From: Alteromonadaceae bacterium M269 | GTDB lineage: Bacteria; Pseudomonadota; Gammaproteobacteria; Enterobacterales; Alteromonadaceae | Length of the DNA: 64,000 nt | Direction of reading: 5' to 3' | Assembly: GCA_004353515.1 (NCBI GenBank) | Contig: SMNZ01000002.1 | Span: 310,001 to 374,000, forward strand | Part shown: positions 45,078 to 54,676 of the stretch, one piece after another | Numbering within the stretch: position 1 is the stretch's first letter | Layout of the letters: every line of letters begins with the position of its first letter | Translations under genes and position numbers: made by a program | The notes under the pieces: model-generated | Told to the model about the DNA's origin: nothing | Seen by the model: the letters and a program-made list of their open reading frames with translations, nothing else | The model's database searches: none

Positions 45078-45902
45078 ATGAGTTTATTTGTAAACACTAA
45101 CGTGGCGTCATTGAATGCTCAACGTCAGTTAAACGATTCAGGTACTGCATTAAGTACTTCTTTCGAAAGACTGTCGTCAGGCTTTCGTATCAACCGTGCT
45201 GCTGATGACTCTGCTGGGCTTCAAATCTCAGATAGATTGACATCACAGGTTCAAGGGTTGAATCAAGCTGTTCGTAATGCGAATGACGCAATTTCCTTAA
45301 CACAAACAGCGGAAGGTGCTTTGAGTGAGGTAACTAACTCGTTGCAACGGATTCGTGTACTTGCTGTTCAATCGCAAAACGGTATCAACTCTTCAGCTGA
45401 CAGAACGGCGCTTCAACAAGAAGTTACTCAGTTATTGACTGAAATTTCTCGTGTTGCAACAACAACTGAGTTTGGTCGAGGTGTTTCTCTTCTAGATGGT
45501 AATTTCTCTGCTAACTTCTTAGTAGGTGCTAATGGTGGTCAGAACATCAGTGTTGCTCTAACCAATAATAACTTTAGTGCAACGGGGCTAGGAATTAACG
45601 GTGTATCTGTTGCTACGGCTTCTGGTGCTTCCGGTGCGATTTCAACTATCGATGGTGCAATATCAACTATCGGTGGTGTTCGAGCAGAACTTGGTGCACT
45701 TCAGAATCGTTTCCAGTCTACTATCCGTAACTTGAGTAACATTTCTGAGAACACTGCAGGTGCGAGATCGCGTATCCGTGATACAGACTTCGCGGTTGAA
45801 ACTGCTGAACTAACCAGAAACCAGATAGTCCAACAAGCAAGTCTGTCTGTTTTAAGTCAGGCTAACCAACAGCCTCAAACTGCGTTATCCTTACTCGGTT
45901 AA
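45078..45902 (+). CDS. Flagellin 4 (type A)
   Basis: A 274-residue flagellin very similar to flagellin 1 through the centre ('[21 protein letters not shown]', '[15 protein letters not shown]'). Ends are intact ([18 protein letters not shown]; '[24 protein letters not shown]'; LSLLG). AGGAGGT precedes ATG 45078, the best ribosome site of the four flagellins, and its sigma-28 promoter is the best of the flagellin set. It may be the main filament subunit. Confidence 0.97.
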   Translation: MSLFVNTNVASLNAQRQLNDSGTALSTSFERLSSGFRINRAADDSAGLQISDRLTSQVQGLNQAVRNANDAISLTQTAEGALSEVTNSLQRIRVLAVQSQNGINSSADRTALQQEVTQLLTEISRVATTTEFGRGVSLLDGNFSANFLVGANGGQNISVALTNNNFSATGLGINGVSVATASGASGAISTIDGAISTIGGVRAELGALQNRFQSTIRNLSNISENTAGARSRIRDTDFAVETAELTRNQIVQQASLSVLSQANQQPQTALSLLG

Positions 45903-45978
45903 TAAGTAGTATTAGGCTTATTATGGTAGGGACTACTATAGTATTATGGTAGTCCTAGCTTATTTTGGGAGGTGAGAG

Positions 45979-46455
45979 ATGGCAATCGACTTTTCTCAGG
46001 CAGCACCGTCAGTGAACAATGTTGCTGCCTTACAAACAGAGCGCACATTACAAACGCCAAGCACGCCTGTAGAACAGAGCGAAACGCAATCAGTTCAACA
46101 GGTTAGCCCTACAGCTGCTCAAGCAGCGGCGGAGTCAGCAGGGCAAGAAGCTCAAACTGATGTTGTAAATGCGACTAATGCTTCTGACTCATCAGCCGAT
46201 AACCAAGTAACAGGTGAACAAGTGTCTGAAGCGATAAGCGACATACAGACATTTGTTGAAAGTAATCAACGGAATCTGAATTTTTCGGTTGATGAGGATA
46301 GTCAACGATCAATTGTAAGTGTTACTGATGCAAATTCGGGTGATGTTATTCGCCAAATCCCGTCAGAAGAAGTCTTACAATTGGCCGAACGTATACGGGA
46401 ATTGCAGACTGAATTTGGTTCTGCAGTAGGTGTCTTTTTTAATCGGGAAGTATAG
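45979..46455 (+). CDS. flaG: Flagellar protein FlaG
   Basis: FlaG influences filament length and lies between flagellin and fliD in polar flagellar clusters. A low-complexity Ala/Gln/Ser-rich N-terminus (about 1-90) precedes the conserved domain 'NLNFSVDEDSQRSIVSVTDANSGDVIRQIP', 'EEVLQLAERI'. It has 158 residues. GGGAGGTGAG precedes ATG 45979. A hairpin (GGACTAC/GTAGTCC, 45930-45955) lies between flagellin 4 and flaG and may reduce readthrough. Confidence 0.9.
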   Translation: MAIDFSQAAPSVNNVAALQTERTLQTPSTPVEQSETQSVQQVSPTAAQAAAESAGQEAQTDVVNATNASDSSADNQVTGEQVSEAISDIQTFVESNQRNLNFSVDEDSQRSIVSVTDANSGDVIRQIPSEEVLQLAERIRELQTEFGSAVGVFFNREV

Positions 46456-46474
46456 TAGGTAGTAGAGGTTAACA

Positions 46475-47917
46475 ATGGGTATTCAATCACTGGGTGTCGG
46501 GTCTGGCCTGGCACTTGACGATCTCGTTACTCAATTGCTGGATGCCGAAAGAGCTCCACGAGAGGCGAGAATACAGGAGCGAGAAGATAGCTTAGATGCC
46601 GTAATTTCTGGTATCGGTCAGCTTCAATCTCGCCTAAGTGATTTTGAGGATTCCGTAGAAGCCATTACTCGGAACTTTAGTGATTCGACACGAACAGCTG
46701 TTGTCGATAATCCCGATGATGATGATGAAAACCCAGATACCGGTGCCATATCGGCAGAAGCGTCGAACAGCGCAACGCGAGGTATTTTTGAAATAGAAGT
46801 TAGTCAGTTAGCGAGCGGCAGTAGGATAGAGACTGCTGCAGCTGCTGATGGTGGCTTCTCGGCAACAACAGATACTGTATTAAGTGCTGGGACAGGCAGT
46901 CTAACCTTCTCAGTCGGAACAGAGAATAGCTTCACTATTAATCTAAGTGCTGGCGCTACACTCCTTGACTTTCGTAACGCAATAAATGATGCCGAAGATA
47001 ATTTTGGTGTTAATGCCAGTATTATCAATACTGGAACGCCTGATGGTGGTGCACGCTTAGTTTTTAGTTCAGAGATTACCGGTGCTGGAAATGATTTAGT
47101 TATTAATAACGATAATGCTATTGCCGAACTCGACCGAGTATCTAATCTAACACCCGTGCAGTCTGCTCAGAATGCTATCGCTACTATCGATGGCATCGAG
47201 GTACAAAGTGATACCAATGAGTTCGAAAATACCATAGAAAACGTTGCGTTTACCGCTAATGAAGTTTCTCCGTTAAGTAATGATGGAATAAATAGAGAAA
47301 CATCAACACTTAATATTGGATTCGATACAGACGGCTTTGATAGCAATATTAGAGACTTTGTCGATAACTTTAATAACCTCATCAGTGAAATAGATACTCT
47401 GACGCGTTTTGGTGAATCAGAACTTGAAGAAGACGGCCCGTTAGCGGGTGATTTCTTACCAAGAAACATTATCGCTGGAATATCTAATATTTTAAGTGGT
47501 GCAGTTGAAAGTTCAGAACTTGGTACATTGTTCCAGGTTGGGGTCACCTTTAATGATGATGGTGAGTTGGAGATTACTGACTTCGATAATATCGGATTAG
47601 GTAGTGGAGAAGACCGGCTCGAAAGTGCTTTGGAAGATAACTTCGACGATATTGTCAGTTTATTTACCGATCCAGATCAAGGTATTGGCACGCTTCTCGA
47701 AGACTTTTTATCTGAATTTACTCGAGCTGGGGGGCTAATCCCGTCTAGACAAACAAGCTTGAGGGAAGAAAGAGATCTTTTATTTGATGAAAGAGAGCGA
47801 TTAGACCTTCAGTTATTTAATTCTGAGCAGATATTAAGAGATAGGTTTCAAAACTTGGATGCGACGGTTGCACAGCTCAACAGAACAGGCAGTGCGTTGT
47901 TCGCTGTCTTAGGTTAA
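46475..47917 (+). CDS. fliD: Flagellar filament cap protein FliD (HAP2)
   Basis: FliD forms the filament cap that folds incoming flagellin. MGIQSLGVGSGLALDDLVTQ with LLDAERAPREARI is the family start; 'SGTFEIEVSQLA'-like text (GIFEIEVSQLASGSRIET), 'NAIATIDGIEV' and the coiled-coil end 'LREERDLLFDERERLDLQLFNSEQILRDRFQNLDATVAQLN' style follow. At 480 residues it is of normal length. It is 20 bases after flaG. Confidence 0.96.
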   Translation: MGIQSLGVGSGLALDDLVTQLLDAERAPREARIQEREDSLDAVISGIGQLQSRLSDFEDSVEAITRNFSDSTRTAVVDNPDDDDENPDTGAISAEASNSATRGIFEIEVSQLASGSRIETAAAADGGFSATTDTVLSAGTGSLTFSVGTENSFTINLSAGATLLDFRNAINDAEDNFGVNASIINTGTPDGGARLVFSSEITGAGNDLVINNDNAIAELDRVSNLTPVQSAQNAIATIDGIEVQSDTNEFENTIENVAFTANEVSPLSNDGINRETSTLNIGFDTDGFDSNIRDFVDNFNNLISEIDTLTRFGESELEEDGPLAGDFLPRNIIAGISNILSGAVESSELGTLFQVGVTFNDDGELEITDFDNIGLGSGEDRLESALEDNFDDIVSLFTDPDQGIGTLLEDFLSEFTRAGGLIPSRQTSLREERDLLFDERERLDLQLFNSEQILRDRFQNLDATVAQLNRTGSALFAVLG

Positions 47918-47965
47918 TGGCGAAGGTGTCGTCGAGTATTTTTACGCTAATGGTATGAGGTAGTT

Positions 47966-48394
47966 ATGGCTCTAAAAGGTATCAATGCATATAGAAAAGG
48001 TAATCTTAAACAAGATCTGTCGCAAGCGGACCCACATAAGATTACGTTGATGTTGATGCAAGGTGCTTTAGATAGAATGGCATATGCTAAAGGAAGCATG
48101 GAGCGTAAAGAGTACGAAGCTAAGTCTGAACATGTGTCGAGAGCAACTGCAATTATTCAAAACTTGAGAGATACGCTTGATCTTTCAATAAACGAAGAAG
48201 TTACTGACAACTTATTTGCACTCTATGATTACATGGTTGCTCGTTTAATAGATGCAAATGTTCAGAATGACTTGAAGATTATGGATGAAGTCATTAGTCT
48301 GATGTTACCTATTAAGACTGCATGGGCTCAAATACCTGAAGATGCGAAAGCTCAGGCTTATGAAACTATGCGGCAAAAACGACAAGCAGTGTGA
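47966..48394 (+). CDS. fliS: Flagellin export chaperone FliS
   Basis: FliS binds the flagellin C-terminus and prevents early polymerisation. 'INAYRKGNLKQDLSQADPHKITLMLMQGALDRMAYAKG' type N-terminus and 'NLRDTLDLSINEEVTDNLFALYDYMVARLIDAN' match the family. It has 142 residues. The last four bases overlap the next gene (GTGA). Confidence 0.95.
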   Translation: MALKGINAYRKGNLKQDLSQADPHKITLMLMQGALDRMAYAKGSMERKEYEAKSEHVSRATAIIQNLRDTLDLSINEEVTDNLFALYDYMVARLIDANVQNDLKIMDEVISLMLPIKTAWAQIPEDAKAQAYETMRQKRQAV

Positions 48395-48705
48395 TTAAGT
48401 TAAATCTTACGACTGAACTAACTCCCGAATCTCTCCAAAACCTTAATGCCGATATCGAAGCGGCATTGAATTCCGATGAAATAGATGACAAACGCGTTTT
48501 ACAATTAATTGTTGAACGCGATGCCTTAATCCAGAAATTGATTGAAGAATGGTCTGATGAAAGCTCATTAAAAGCTTTTGCAGAACAAGAAATTGCATCG
48601 AACACCTTATTGTTAGAACATACTCAGGCGCTCCGCAAGGAAGTTGAAAATTCTCTAGGCAAGTTAGTACGCGGACGCAAAGCAATAAAGCAGTATCATG
48701 GTTAA
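48391..48705 (+). CDS. FliT-like small flagellar protein
   Basis: This 104-residue, helical, acidic protein starts at GTG inside the fliS stop and lies where fliT is normally found. FliT is the FliD chaperone. Sequence similarity is not strong by eye ('RVLQLIVERDALIQKLIEEW', 'LLEHTQALRKEVENSLGKLVRGRKAIKQY'), but the ending resembles FliT-type proteins. The call rests mostly on position and helical character. Confidence 0.65.
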   Translation: MIKLNLTTELTPESLQNLNADIEAALNSDEIDDKRVLQLIVERDALIQKLIEEWSDESSLKAFAEQEIASNTLLLEHTQALRKEVENSLGKLVRGRKAIKQYHG

Positions 48706-48743
48706 TATATTAGATTCGCATTTAGTCATTGGAGCTAAGAAAG

Positions 48744-49742
48744 ATGTTTGACGACAAATCAATACTTATCACCGGTGGAACCGGTTCATTTGGTCATAGA
48801 TTTGTTGCGCACGTACTCGAACATTACAAACCCAAGAAACTGATTATTTATTCCCGTGACGAGCTAAAGCAATTCGAGATGCAGCAGAAATTTAATGCAC
48901 CTTGTATGCGCTACTTCATCGGAGATGTAAGAGATAAGGAACGCTTAAAGTCGGCAATGCGGGATGTAGATTACGCTGTGCATGCTGCAGCGTTGAAGCA
49001 GGTACCTGCCGCCGAATATAACCCCAACGAGTGTATTAAGACGAACATCAACGGCGCTCAGAACGTGATTGACGCCGCGATTCATTGCAATGTTACTCGT
49101 GTCATTGCGTTGTCTACTGACAAAGCTGCTAATCCGGTTAATTTATATGGAGCAACTAAGCTAGCATCAGATAAATTATTCGTCGCTGCTAATAATATTT
49201 CTGGAGCCAAGGGGCCTCGTTTTTCCGTTGTGCGTTATGGAAATGTTGTTGGTTCAAGGGGATCTGTCGTTCCTTATTTCCGCTCACTCCTCGCTCAAGG
49301 GCAAGACATCCTGCCGGTCACCCATAGAGAAATGACCCGTTTTTGGATCACATTGGATGAGGGCGTTGAGTTCGTAGTTAATAGCTTTCAGCGAATGCAA
49401 GGTGGTGAAATCTTTGTACCCAAAATACCATCTATCGCGATTTTAGATCTCGTGGAAGCAATGAGCGGCCAAAAAGAGCATGAGATTATCGGTATCCGCC
49501 CTGGGGAGAAGTTGCATGAAGTGATGGTGCCTGAAGAAATGGCGCACCACTCGCTAGAGTTTGATGATCACTATGTTATTACTCCTGCCATTTTATTTTT
49601 TGAAAAGAATATTAATTATAAACGCAATAAGAAAGGTGAAACAGGGAAACCCGTACCAGATAAGTTTGAATACAACTCAGGAACTAACCCTGACTTTTTA
49701 TCTGTAGAGCAGCTTAGAGCTCTTGATAAAGTTACCCTATGA
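48744..49742 (+). CDS. pseB: UDP-GlcNAc 4,6-dehydratase (inverting), PseB
   Basis: First step of pseudaminic acid synthesis: 4,6-dehydration with C5 inversion of UDP-GlcNAc. It is a Rossmann SDR with ILITGGTGSFG at the N-terminus, 'YSRDELKQFEMQQKF', 'HAAALKQVPAAEYNP' and catalytic STDKA plus YGATK, the PseB/FlaA1 pattern. ATG 48744 has GGAG about ten bases upstream; a TTG five codons earlier is less likely. It has 332 residues. First gene of an operon whose next stop/start pair overlaps as ATGA. Confidence 0.95.
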   Translation: MFDDKSILITGGTGSFGHRFVAHVLEHYKPKKLIIYSRDELKQFEMQQKFNAPCMRYFIGDVRDKERLKSAMRDVDYAVHAAALKQVPAAEYNPNECIKTNINGAQNVIDAAIHCNVTRVIALSTDKAANPVNLYGATKLASDKLFVAANNISGAKGPRFSVVRYGNVVGSRGSVVPYFRSLLAQGQDILPVTHREMTRFWITLDEGVEFVVNSFQRMQGGEIFVPKIPSIAILDLVEAMSGQKEHEIIGIRPGEKLHEVMVPEEMAHHSLEFDDHYVITPAILFFEKNINYKRNKKGETGKPVPDKFEYNSGTNPDFLSVEQLRALDKVTL

Positions 49743-50881
49743 TTCCCTATGGCAAACATGCAGTTGATTCGGCAGATGTTGCCGCGGTCGTTGATGTTCT
49801 CGAAAATCGCTTTTTAACCCAAGGCGATACAGTACCTTTATTTGAAAAAGCGTTATGTGATTATACGGGGTGTCAACATGCTGTTGCCGTAAATAGCGCA
49901 ACGTCTGGGCTTCATATTGCTTGCTTGGCACTTGACGTTTCAAGTGACGACATCGTTTGGACAGTACCCAACTCATTCGTAGCGTCAGCCAACTGTGCTA
50001 GATACTGTGGTGCATCGATAAGCTTTATTGATATTGATCCTATTACCCGAAATATTTCGATAGAGCGACTAGAACAAAAACTTAAATCGGCAGTCAAAAC
50101 CAATAAGACCCCTAAGGCATTGATTGTCGTGCATTTCTCTGGGCTTAGTTGCGATATGAAGCAAATATCGGAACTCATCAAACCTTATAATATCAAGTTG
50201 ATTGAAGATGCCGCTCATGCACTAGGTGGAACTTATTTAGGCCAAAAAGTTGGAAGTTGCGCTTATAGCGATATGGTGGTTCTGAGCTTCCACCCTGTAA
50301 AGTCTATAACTAGCGCAGAGGGTGGAGCCGTCCTGACAAACGATTCAGAGTTGCATAGGCGTCTATCTTTATTTTCCAAGCATGGAGTGACTAAAGACCC
50401 GGCAGCTATGTCCAATGTAGAAGGCGACTGGTATTACCAGCAAGTTGAGTTGGGCTACAATTATCGACTCAGTGATCTGCATGCAGCTTTAGGGTTTTCT
50501 CAACTCAAAAAGCTTGATGCATTCGTTGAACACAGAGTGAAGTTAGCTGAAGTTTATCATGATGAGCTAGCCGCTCTGCCTTTGGCACTGCCAACATCAA
50601 TCAGTTATTCATCAAGTGCCTGGCACCTTTACATGGTCGAAGTGCAAAATCATGATCGTAAGGTTGTGTTTGATGCATTGAGGGAGCGAAGAATCGGAGT
50701 TAATGTTCACTATATTCCGATACACCTTCAACCATATTATCGGGATTTGGGCTTTAACATTGGAGATTATCCAAATGCTGAGGCCTTTTATAAAAACGCT
50801 ATCACTCTCCCTTTATTTCCTACAATGACAGCCGATGAACAAAGGTATGTGATAGACGCATTGTATGAGGTTCTCAATTGA
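49739..50881 (+). CDS. pseC: PseC aminotransferase
   Basis: PLP-dependent aminotransferase that adds the 4-amino group to the PseB product. It is of the DegT/DnrJ/EryC1 type: 'MIPYGKHAVDSADVAAVVDVL', 'AVNSATSGLHIACLAL', 'IEDAAHALGGTYLGQKVGS', and the PLP lysine in 'VVLSFHPVKSITSAEGGA'. It has 380 residues. ATG overlaps the pseB stop, and its own stop overlaps the TTG of pseF. Confidence 0.94.
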   Translation: MIPYGKHAVDSADVAAVVDVLENRFLTQGDTVPLFEKALCDYTGCQHAVAVNSATSGLHIACLALDVSSDDIVWTVPNSFVASANCARYCGASISFIDIDPITRNISIERLEQKLKSAVKTNKTPKALIVVHFSGLSCDMKQISELIKPYNIKLIEDAAHALGGTYLGQKVGSCAYSDMVVLSFHPVKSITSAEGGAVLTNDSELHRRLSLFSKHGVTKDPAAMSNVEGDWYYQQVELGYNYRLSDLHAALGFSQLKKLDAFVEHRVKLAEVYHDELAALPLALPTSISYSSSAWHLYMVEVQNHDRKVVFDALRERRIGVNVHYIPIHLQPYYRDLGFNIGDYPNAEAFYKNAITLPLFPTMTADEQRYVIDALYEVLN

Positions 50882-51573
50882 GTTTGGCTGTAATACCTGC
50901 GAGAGGAGGTAGTCAACGCATTCCTGGCAAGAATATTAAGTCATTTTGTGGAAAGCCTCTTATCGCCTACTCGATAGAAGCGGCGCTTAATTCTCGATGC
51001 TTTGAACATGTTATTGTGTCGACAGATAGCGATGAAATCGCTGATATCGCTAAGCAATATGGAGCGGATGTTCCATTTAGGCGTCCGGCTGAATTATCTG
51101 ATAACTATACTGGTACGGCTGCTGTTGTTCGGCATGCGATATCAATGGTGACTAAATTGTACGGTAAGCCGGAGTTCACTTGCTGTATTTATGCTACAGC
51201 TCCCTTTATTCGTGAGTCCGACTTAGTTGCATCGTTTTCAGGGCTGTCGCTTAGTACTGATAAAGCCTACGCCTTTTCAGTGACCACTTTTGACTTTCCG
51301 ATTCAAAGAGCTATTCGTATGAAAGGGGGAGGTGTTGAGCCTATCGAGCCTGATAGCATTGCAAAACGTTCCCAGGACTTAGAAGAGGCGTATCATGATG
51401 CTGGCCAGTTTTACTGGGGGCGTTCGGATGCTTTTTTGGAACGTAAGAAAACATTTGCAGAGCACAGTATTCCTTTTGTGTTACCCCGTTATTTAGTTCA
51501 GGATATCGATACTCCTGAAGATTGGCAAAGAGCAGAGCTCATGTATAACGCCTATATAAGAACTCAAAAATGA
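50878..51573 (+). CDS. pseF: CMP-pseudaminic acid synthetase, PseF
   Basis: Cytidylyltransferase that activates pseudaminic acid with CTP. The N-terminal nucleotide motif VIPARGGSQRIPGKNIK is characteristic, with 'YSIEAALNSRCFEHVIVSTD' following. It has 231 residues. The start is TTG 50878, overlapping the pseC TGA (TTGA), and translation is likely coupled. Similar to NeuA/LegF; the call as PseF rests on the surrounding Pse genes. Confidence 0.9.
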   Translation: MSLAVIPARGGSQRIPGKNIKSFCGKPLIAYSIEAALNSRCFEHVIVSTDSDEIADIAKQYGADVPFRRPAELSDNYTGTAAVVRHAISMVTKLYGKPEFTCCIYATAPFIRESDLVASFSGLSLSTDKAYAFSVTTFDFPIQRAIRMKGGGVEPIEPDSIAKRSQDLEEAYHDAGQFYWGRSDAFLERKKTFAEHSIPFVLPRYLVQDIDTPEDWQRAELMYNAYIRTQK

Positions 51574-52511
51574 CTGAAAAGAAGATATTAATAATCCGTA
51601 TGCATGATCCTTCAGATGTCGTTGCTGTTGGTTTACCCGCTGTACGATACTTTAAGCAGCAATTTCCTGAAGCCGATCTTGAGCTCTTGACTTACGGGCC
51701 GCAAACCGAGTTTATTAAACTGGCTGAGCCTAGGTTGCAAGTTATGCCTTTACCTCAAGAGCCTTGGCCAGATAATATCATTCCGGCTATGGAATATTTT
51801 ATCGGGATAGCAGGTAAGATCATTGAAGGGGAATATTCACAGATAGTCAATTTAGACACCTCCTTTATGCCTTGCTTCTTAGCACGTTTTTTAAAGGATG
51901 CGGGTGAACCCGTTGTTGGCAATTTTATAGGAATGTCAGTAGAACAGTTGTTAACTGAGTTCCAACAACAATCGCTATCCCCAGACTATGTAAATCAGTC
52001 TCAGAATTACCTTCAAAGTAGCTTTCTTGGTATGCCAAAGTGGCGAAACATGTGGTGGCAGTTTGGTACAACACCTGATAATGGGTATCCAGAGTTTTAC
52101 CTGAGACATTGTTGCGGTTTTGATCAATTAGATTTTGAACTACAGGTTGATGTCGAAGCTAATCACACTCTGTTGAAAAAGCAGATGTCTGGTCCTGTAA
52201 TAGCGGTGGGGCAATTACCTGAAGAAAAAGAGATTCTGAAGCGTTTGGAAAAAGAAGGGTATGAGGCTTGGGCACTTTCGGATTATCAAGACTCTGTTCG
52301 CAAAACCTTGTCGTGTTTGAAAGCCTCTGATCTCATCATAAGCCAACCAGATACTAGCTATTGGTATGCGAAGAGTGCCGGTTGCAAAACTTTATTGATC
52401 AGCGGTGATATTGAACCAACGACATTGATGCCTGACTATGCAACCGAGCTAGGTGAATCATTGGTTATTGATGAGCTTTTATCTGATATCAGAGAGCTTT
52501 TTGCTGGATAA
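51570..52511 (+). CDS. GT9-like glycosyltransferase in the Pse operon
   Basis: 313 residues with the look of the ADP-heptose:LPS heptosyltransferase (GT9) fold: 'ILIIRMHDPSDVVAVGLPAVRYFKQQFPEADLELLTY' is the N-terminal opening, 'YSQIVNLDTSF' follows, and the C-terminal half has 'ASDLIISQPDTSYWYAKSAGCKTLLI'. The usual GDxxx opening is altered to PSDVV. Overlap with pseF (ATGA) and partial overlap with the extended pseI frame place it firmly in the Pse operon. It could transfer a sugar to flagellin or to a glycan. No maf-type Pse transferase is seen in this window. Confidence 0.7.
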   Translation: MTEKKILIIRMHDPSDVVAVGLPAVRYFKQQFPEADLELLTYGPQTEFIKLAEPRLQVMPLPQEPWPDNIIPAMEYFIGIAGKIIEGEYSQIVNLDTSFMPCFLARFLKDAGEPVVGNFIGMSVEQLLTEFQQQSLSPDYVNQSQNYLQSSFLGMPKWRNMWWQFGTTPDNGYPEFYLRHCCGFDQLDFELQVDVEANHTLLKKQMSGPVIAVGQLPEEKEILKRLEKEGYEAWALSDYQDSVRKTLSCLKASDLIISQPDTSYWYAKSAGCKTLLISGDIEPTTLMPDYATELGESLVIDELLSDIRELFAG

Positions 52512-52515
52512 GTCG

Positions 52516-53580
52516 ATGAAAGATATCCGTCTAGGCCCTAAAAGTATTGGCAAAGCTCACAAGCCATTTATTATCGCTGAGCTTAGTGGAAACCATAATC
52601 AAGACCTTTCACTCGCTATGCGTATGATTGATGAAGCGGCAACAGCAGGTGTAGATGCGATAAAGCTACAAACCTTTACTGCGGATTCGTTAACGCTAGA
52701 CTGCGACCAGCCAGATTTTTTGATTAAAGAGAAGAATAGTCTCTGGTTTGGACAACGGTTACATGATCTGTACAAGAAAGCCAGCACACCTTATGAGTGG
52801 CATGCAAAGCTATTTAACCATGCGCAAAAACAAGGATTGCTCGCTTTTAGTTCTCCGTTCGACGAGAGTGCCGTAGATTTTTTGGAATCAATCGATGTCC
52901 CTTGCTATAAAATAGCATCGTTTGAATTGACACATATACCTCTCATCCGAAAAGTGGCGGCCACCGGTAAGCCTGTGATTATGTCTACAGGAATGGCATC
53001 TGTAAAAGAGGTTGAAGAAGCGGTTGAAGCAGCTCGACATGCCGGTTGTGAAGATATTGTTTTGCTTAAGTGCACTAGCACCTATCCCGCGGAACCTACC
53101 GATACTAATTTAAGAACCATTGAAGATTTGCGTACTCGCTTTTCTTGCCACACTGGGTTGTCCGATCACACCGCAGGTGTTGGAGCGTCGGTTGCTGCCG
53201 TCGCGTTTGGCGCTAGCGTTATTGAGAAACATTTTGTGTTAGATCGCGAAGCTGGTGGTGTCGACGCCGCTTTCTCATTGCAACCAGAAGAATTTAAATC
53301 ACTTGTTGAAGAAACGAAGCGTGCTTGGCAAGCCATAGGAGGCATTGTTTATGGTGGCAGCTCATCTGAAGAGAAGTCTAAGCAATATAGGCGGTCGATT
53401 TATGTGAGTGAAGACATAAACGAGGGAGGTATACTGAGTGAGCATAATCTTCGAGTTGTTAGGCCTGCTCACGGTTTAGCTCCAAAGCATTGGAATGAAG
53501 TTTTAGGGAAACGTGTTAACCGGAATGTGTCGAAAGGAACGCCCTTAGATTGGGAGCATCTGACACAAATAAGTAAATGA
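52516..53580 (+). CDS. pseI: Pseudaminic acid synthase, PseI
   Basis: Condenses the 6-deoxy-diacetamido sugar with PEP to form pseudaminic acid. It is of the NeuB family: 'FIIAELSGNHNQDLSLAMRMIDEAATAGVDAIKLQTF' type start, 'FSSPFDESAVDFLESIDVP', 'VIMSTGMAS', 'HTGLSDHTAGV' and 'VIEKHFVLDR', followed by a C-terminal SAF domain. ELSGNHN rather than the NeuB EIGxNHN is typical of PseI. ATG 52516 (354 residues) starts just after the upstream stop; a longer frame lies inside the previous gene. Confidence 0.94.
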   Translation: MKDIRLGPKSIGKAHKPFIIAELSGNHNQDLSLAMRMIDEAATAGVDAIKLQTFTADSLTLDCDQPDFLIKEKNSLWFGQRLHDLYKKASTPYEWHAKLFNHAQKQGLLAFSSPFDESAVDFLESIDVPCYKIASFELTHIPLIRKVAATGKPVIMSTGMASVKEVEEAVEAARHAGCEDIVLLKCTSTYPAEPTDTNLRTIEDLRTRFSCHTGLSDHTAGVGASVAAVAFGASVIEKHFVLDREAGGVDAAFSLQPEEFKSLVEETKRAWQAIGGIVYGGSSSEEKSKQYRRSIYVSEDINEGGILSEHNLRVVRPAHGLAPKHWNEVLGKRVNRNVSKGTPLDWEHLTQISK

Positions 53581-54611
53581 AGTCTGTTCTCTTTCGTGTT
53601 GATGCTAGCCAACAGGTTGGTCTGGGGCACTTGATGCGTTGCCTTGCACTTGCCCAACATCTTACTCAACAGAAGATTCAGGTAACTTTTGCAGTTAAGT
53701 CTAGTTCGGTAGAGTTTTGCCGTAGCCGCACCGACTGGGTTGGTGAGTTGTACATTATTCCTGAAGATACGAACATCAGTGAGCCTGATTACCTTAAAAG
53801 CTACGCTAACGATAATAATTTTGATTGGATAGTATTGGATGGCTATCAGTTTACTTCTTCGTATCGAAAAACATTGAGTCAAAGCTGTGCAAAACTCGCC
53901 GTGTTTGATGACAAAAATGATACTGGCGAGCTATATGCAGATCTTGTTATCAACGGAGCAAATAACGCAACTTTCGTTGGTTATAACCAAACAGCAAAGA
54001 GCGCTAAACTCTGCTTAGGTGAGCGCTTTCGCATACTCAGAACCGAGTTTACTAATATCAAAGAAAGTTCATGGGAGTATAGAGACAAGTTAACGGTTAG
54101 TTTTGGAGGCAGTGACCCTTATGAGCTAACAATCCCTTTTCTCAAAGCACTCAATGCGCTTAATCAGCAGCAAGAAACGCAAGTTCCGCTGCGAGTCAGT
54201 GTATTAACTGGAGCTGCTTATGAAAATGTGGATAAACTGCGAGACTTATTGGCTACCTTAAGTTTTGATGTTGTTCATGTACATGATTCGCAAAAGGTTT
54301 CGACTTTATTTGCTCAGAGTCGGTTAGTGATATCAGCAGCTGGTGGGACTCAGTTTGAACTTCTTGCATGTGATACACCTTCGCTCTTGGTGATTGTTGC
54401 TGATAACCAAAAACTGGCGACTAAGGATGCGGAAGTTCAAGGGTGGTGCCGAATTTTTGATCATCAACGAACGACATCACAAGTGTTAGCTAATGAGACA
54501 CTGGTTTTATGGAATGACAGCTCGCTGCTGCAGGAAATGCATAAGCAGGCGTGCGCTCACAAAAATGTGGATGGTGCATTGAATGTTATTGCTTCAATGC
54601 ATGACTCCTGA
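53577..54611 (+). CDS. pseG: UDP-sugar hydrolase, PseG
   Basis: Removes UDP from UDP-2,4-diacetamido-2,4,6-trideoxy-L-altrose before the PseI step. The GT-B-like fold has 'LFRVDASQQVGLGHLMRCLALAQHL' at the N-terminus with the conserved GxGHxxR and 'VISAAGGTQFELLACDTPSLLV' in the UDP site. It has 344 residues. ATG overlaps the pseI TGA. A 65-base gap to pseH is the longest in this part of the operon. Confidence 0.93.
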   Translation: MKSVLFRVDASQQVGLGHLMRCLALAQHLTQQKIQVTFAVKSSSVEFCRSRTDWVGELYIIPEDTNISEPDYLKSYANDNNFDWIVLDGYQFTSSYRKTLSQSCAKLAVFDDKNDTGELYADLVINGANNATFVGYNQTAKSAKLCLGERFRILRTEFTNIKESSWEYRDKLTVSFGGSDPYELTIPFLKALNALNQQQETQVPLRVSVLTGAAYENVDKLRDLLATLSFDVVHVHDSQKVSTLFAQSRLVISAAGGTQFELLACDTPSLLVIVADNQKLATKDAEVQGWCRIFDHQRTTSQVLANETLVLWNDSSLLQEMHKQACAHKNVDGALNVIASMHDS

Positions 54612-54676
54612 GTATAGAACGGGCAGCTCGCGCCGATAACTAAGAAAGTATACGTTGTTCTTTAAAGAGAGAGTTT

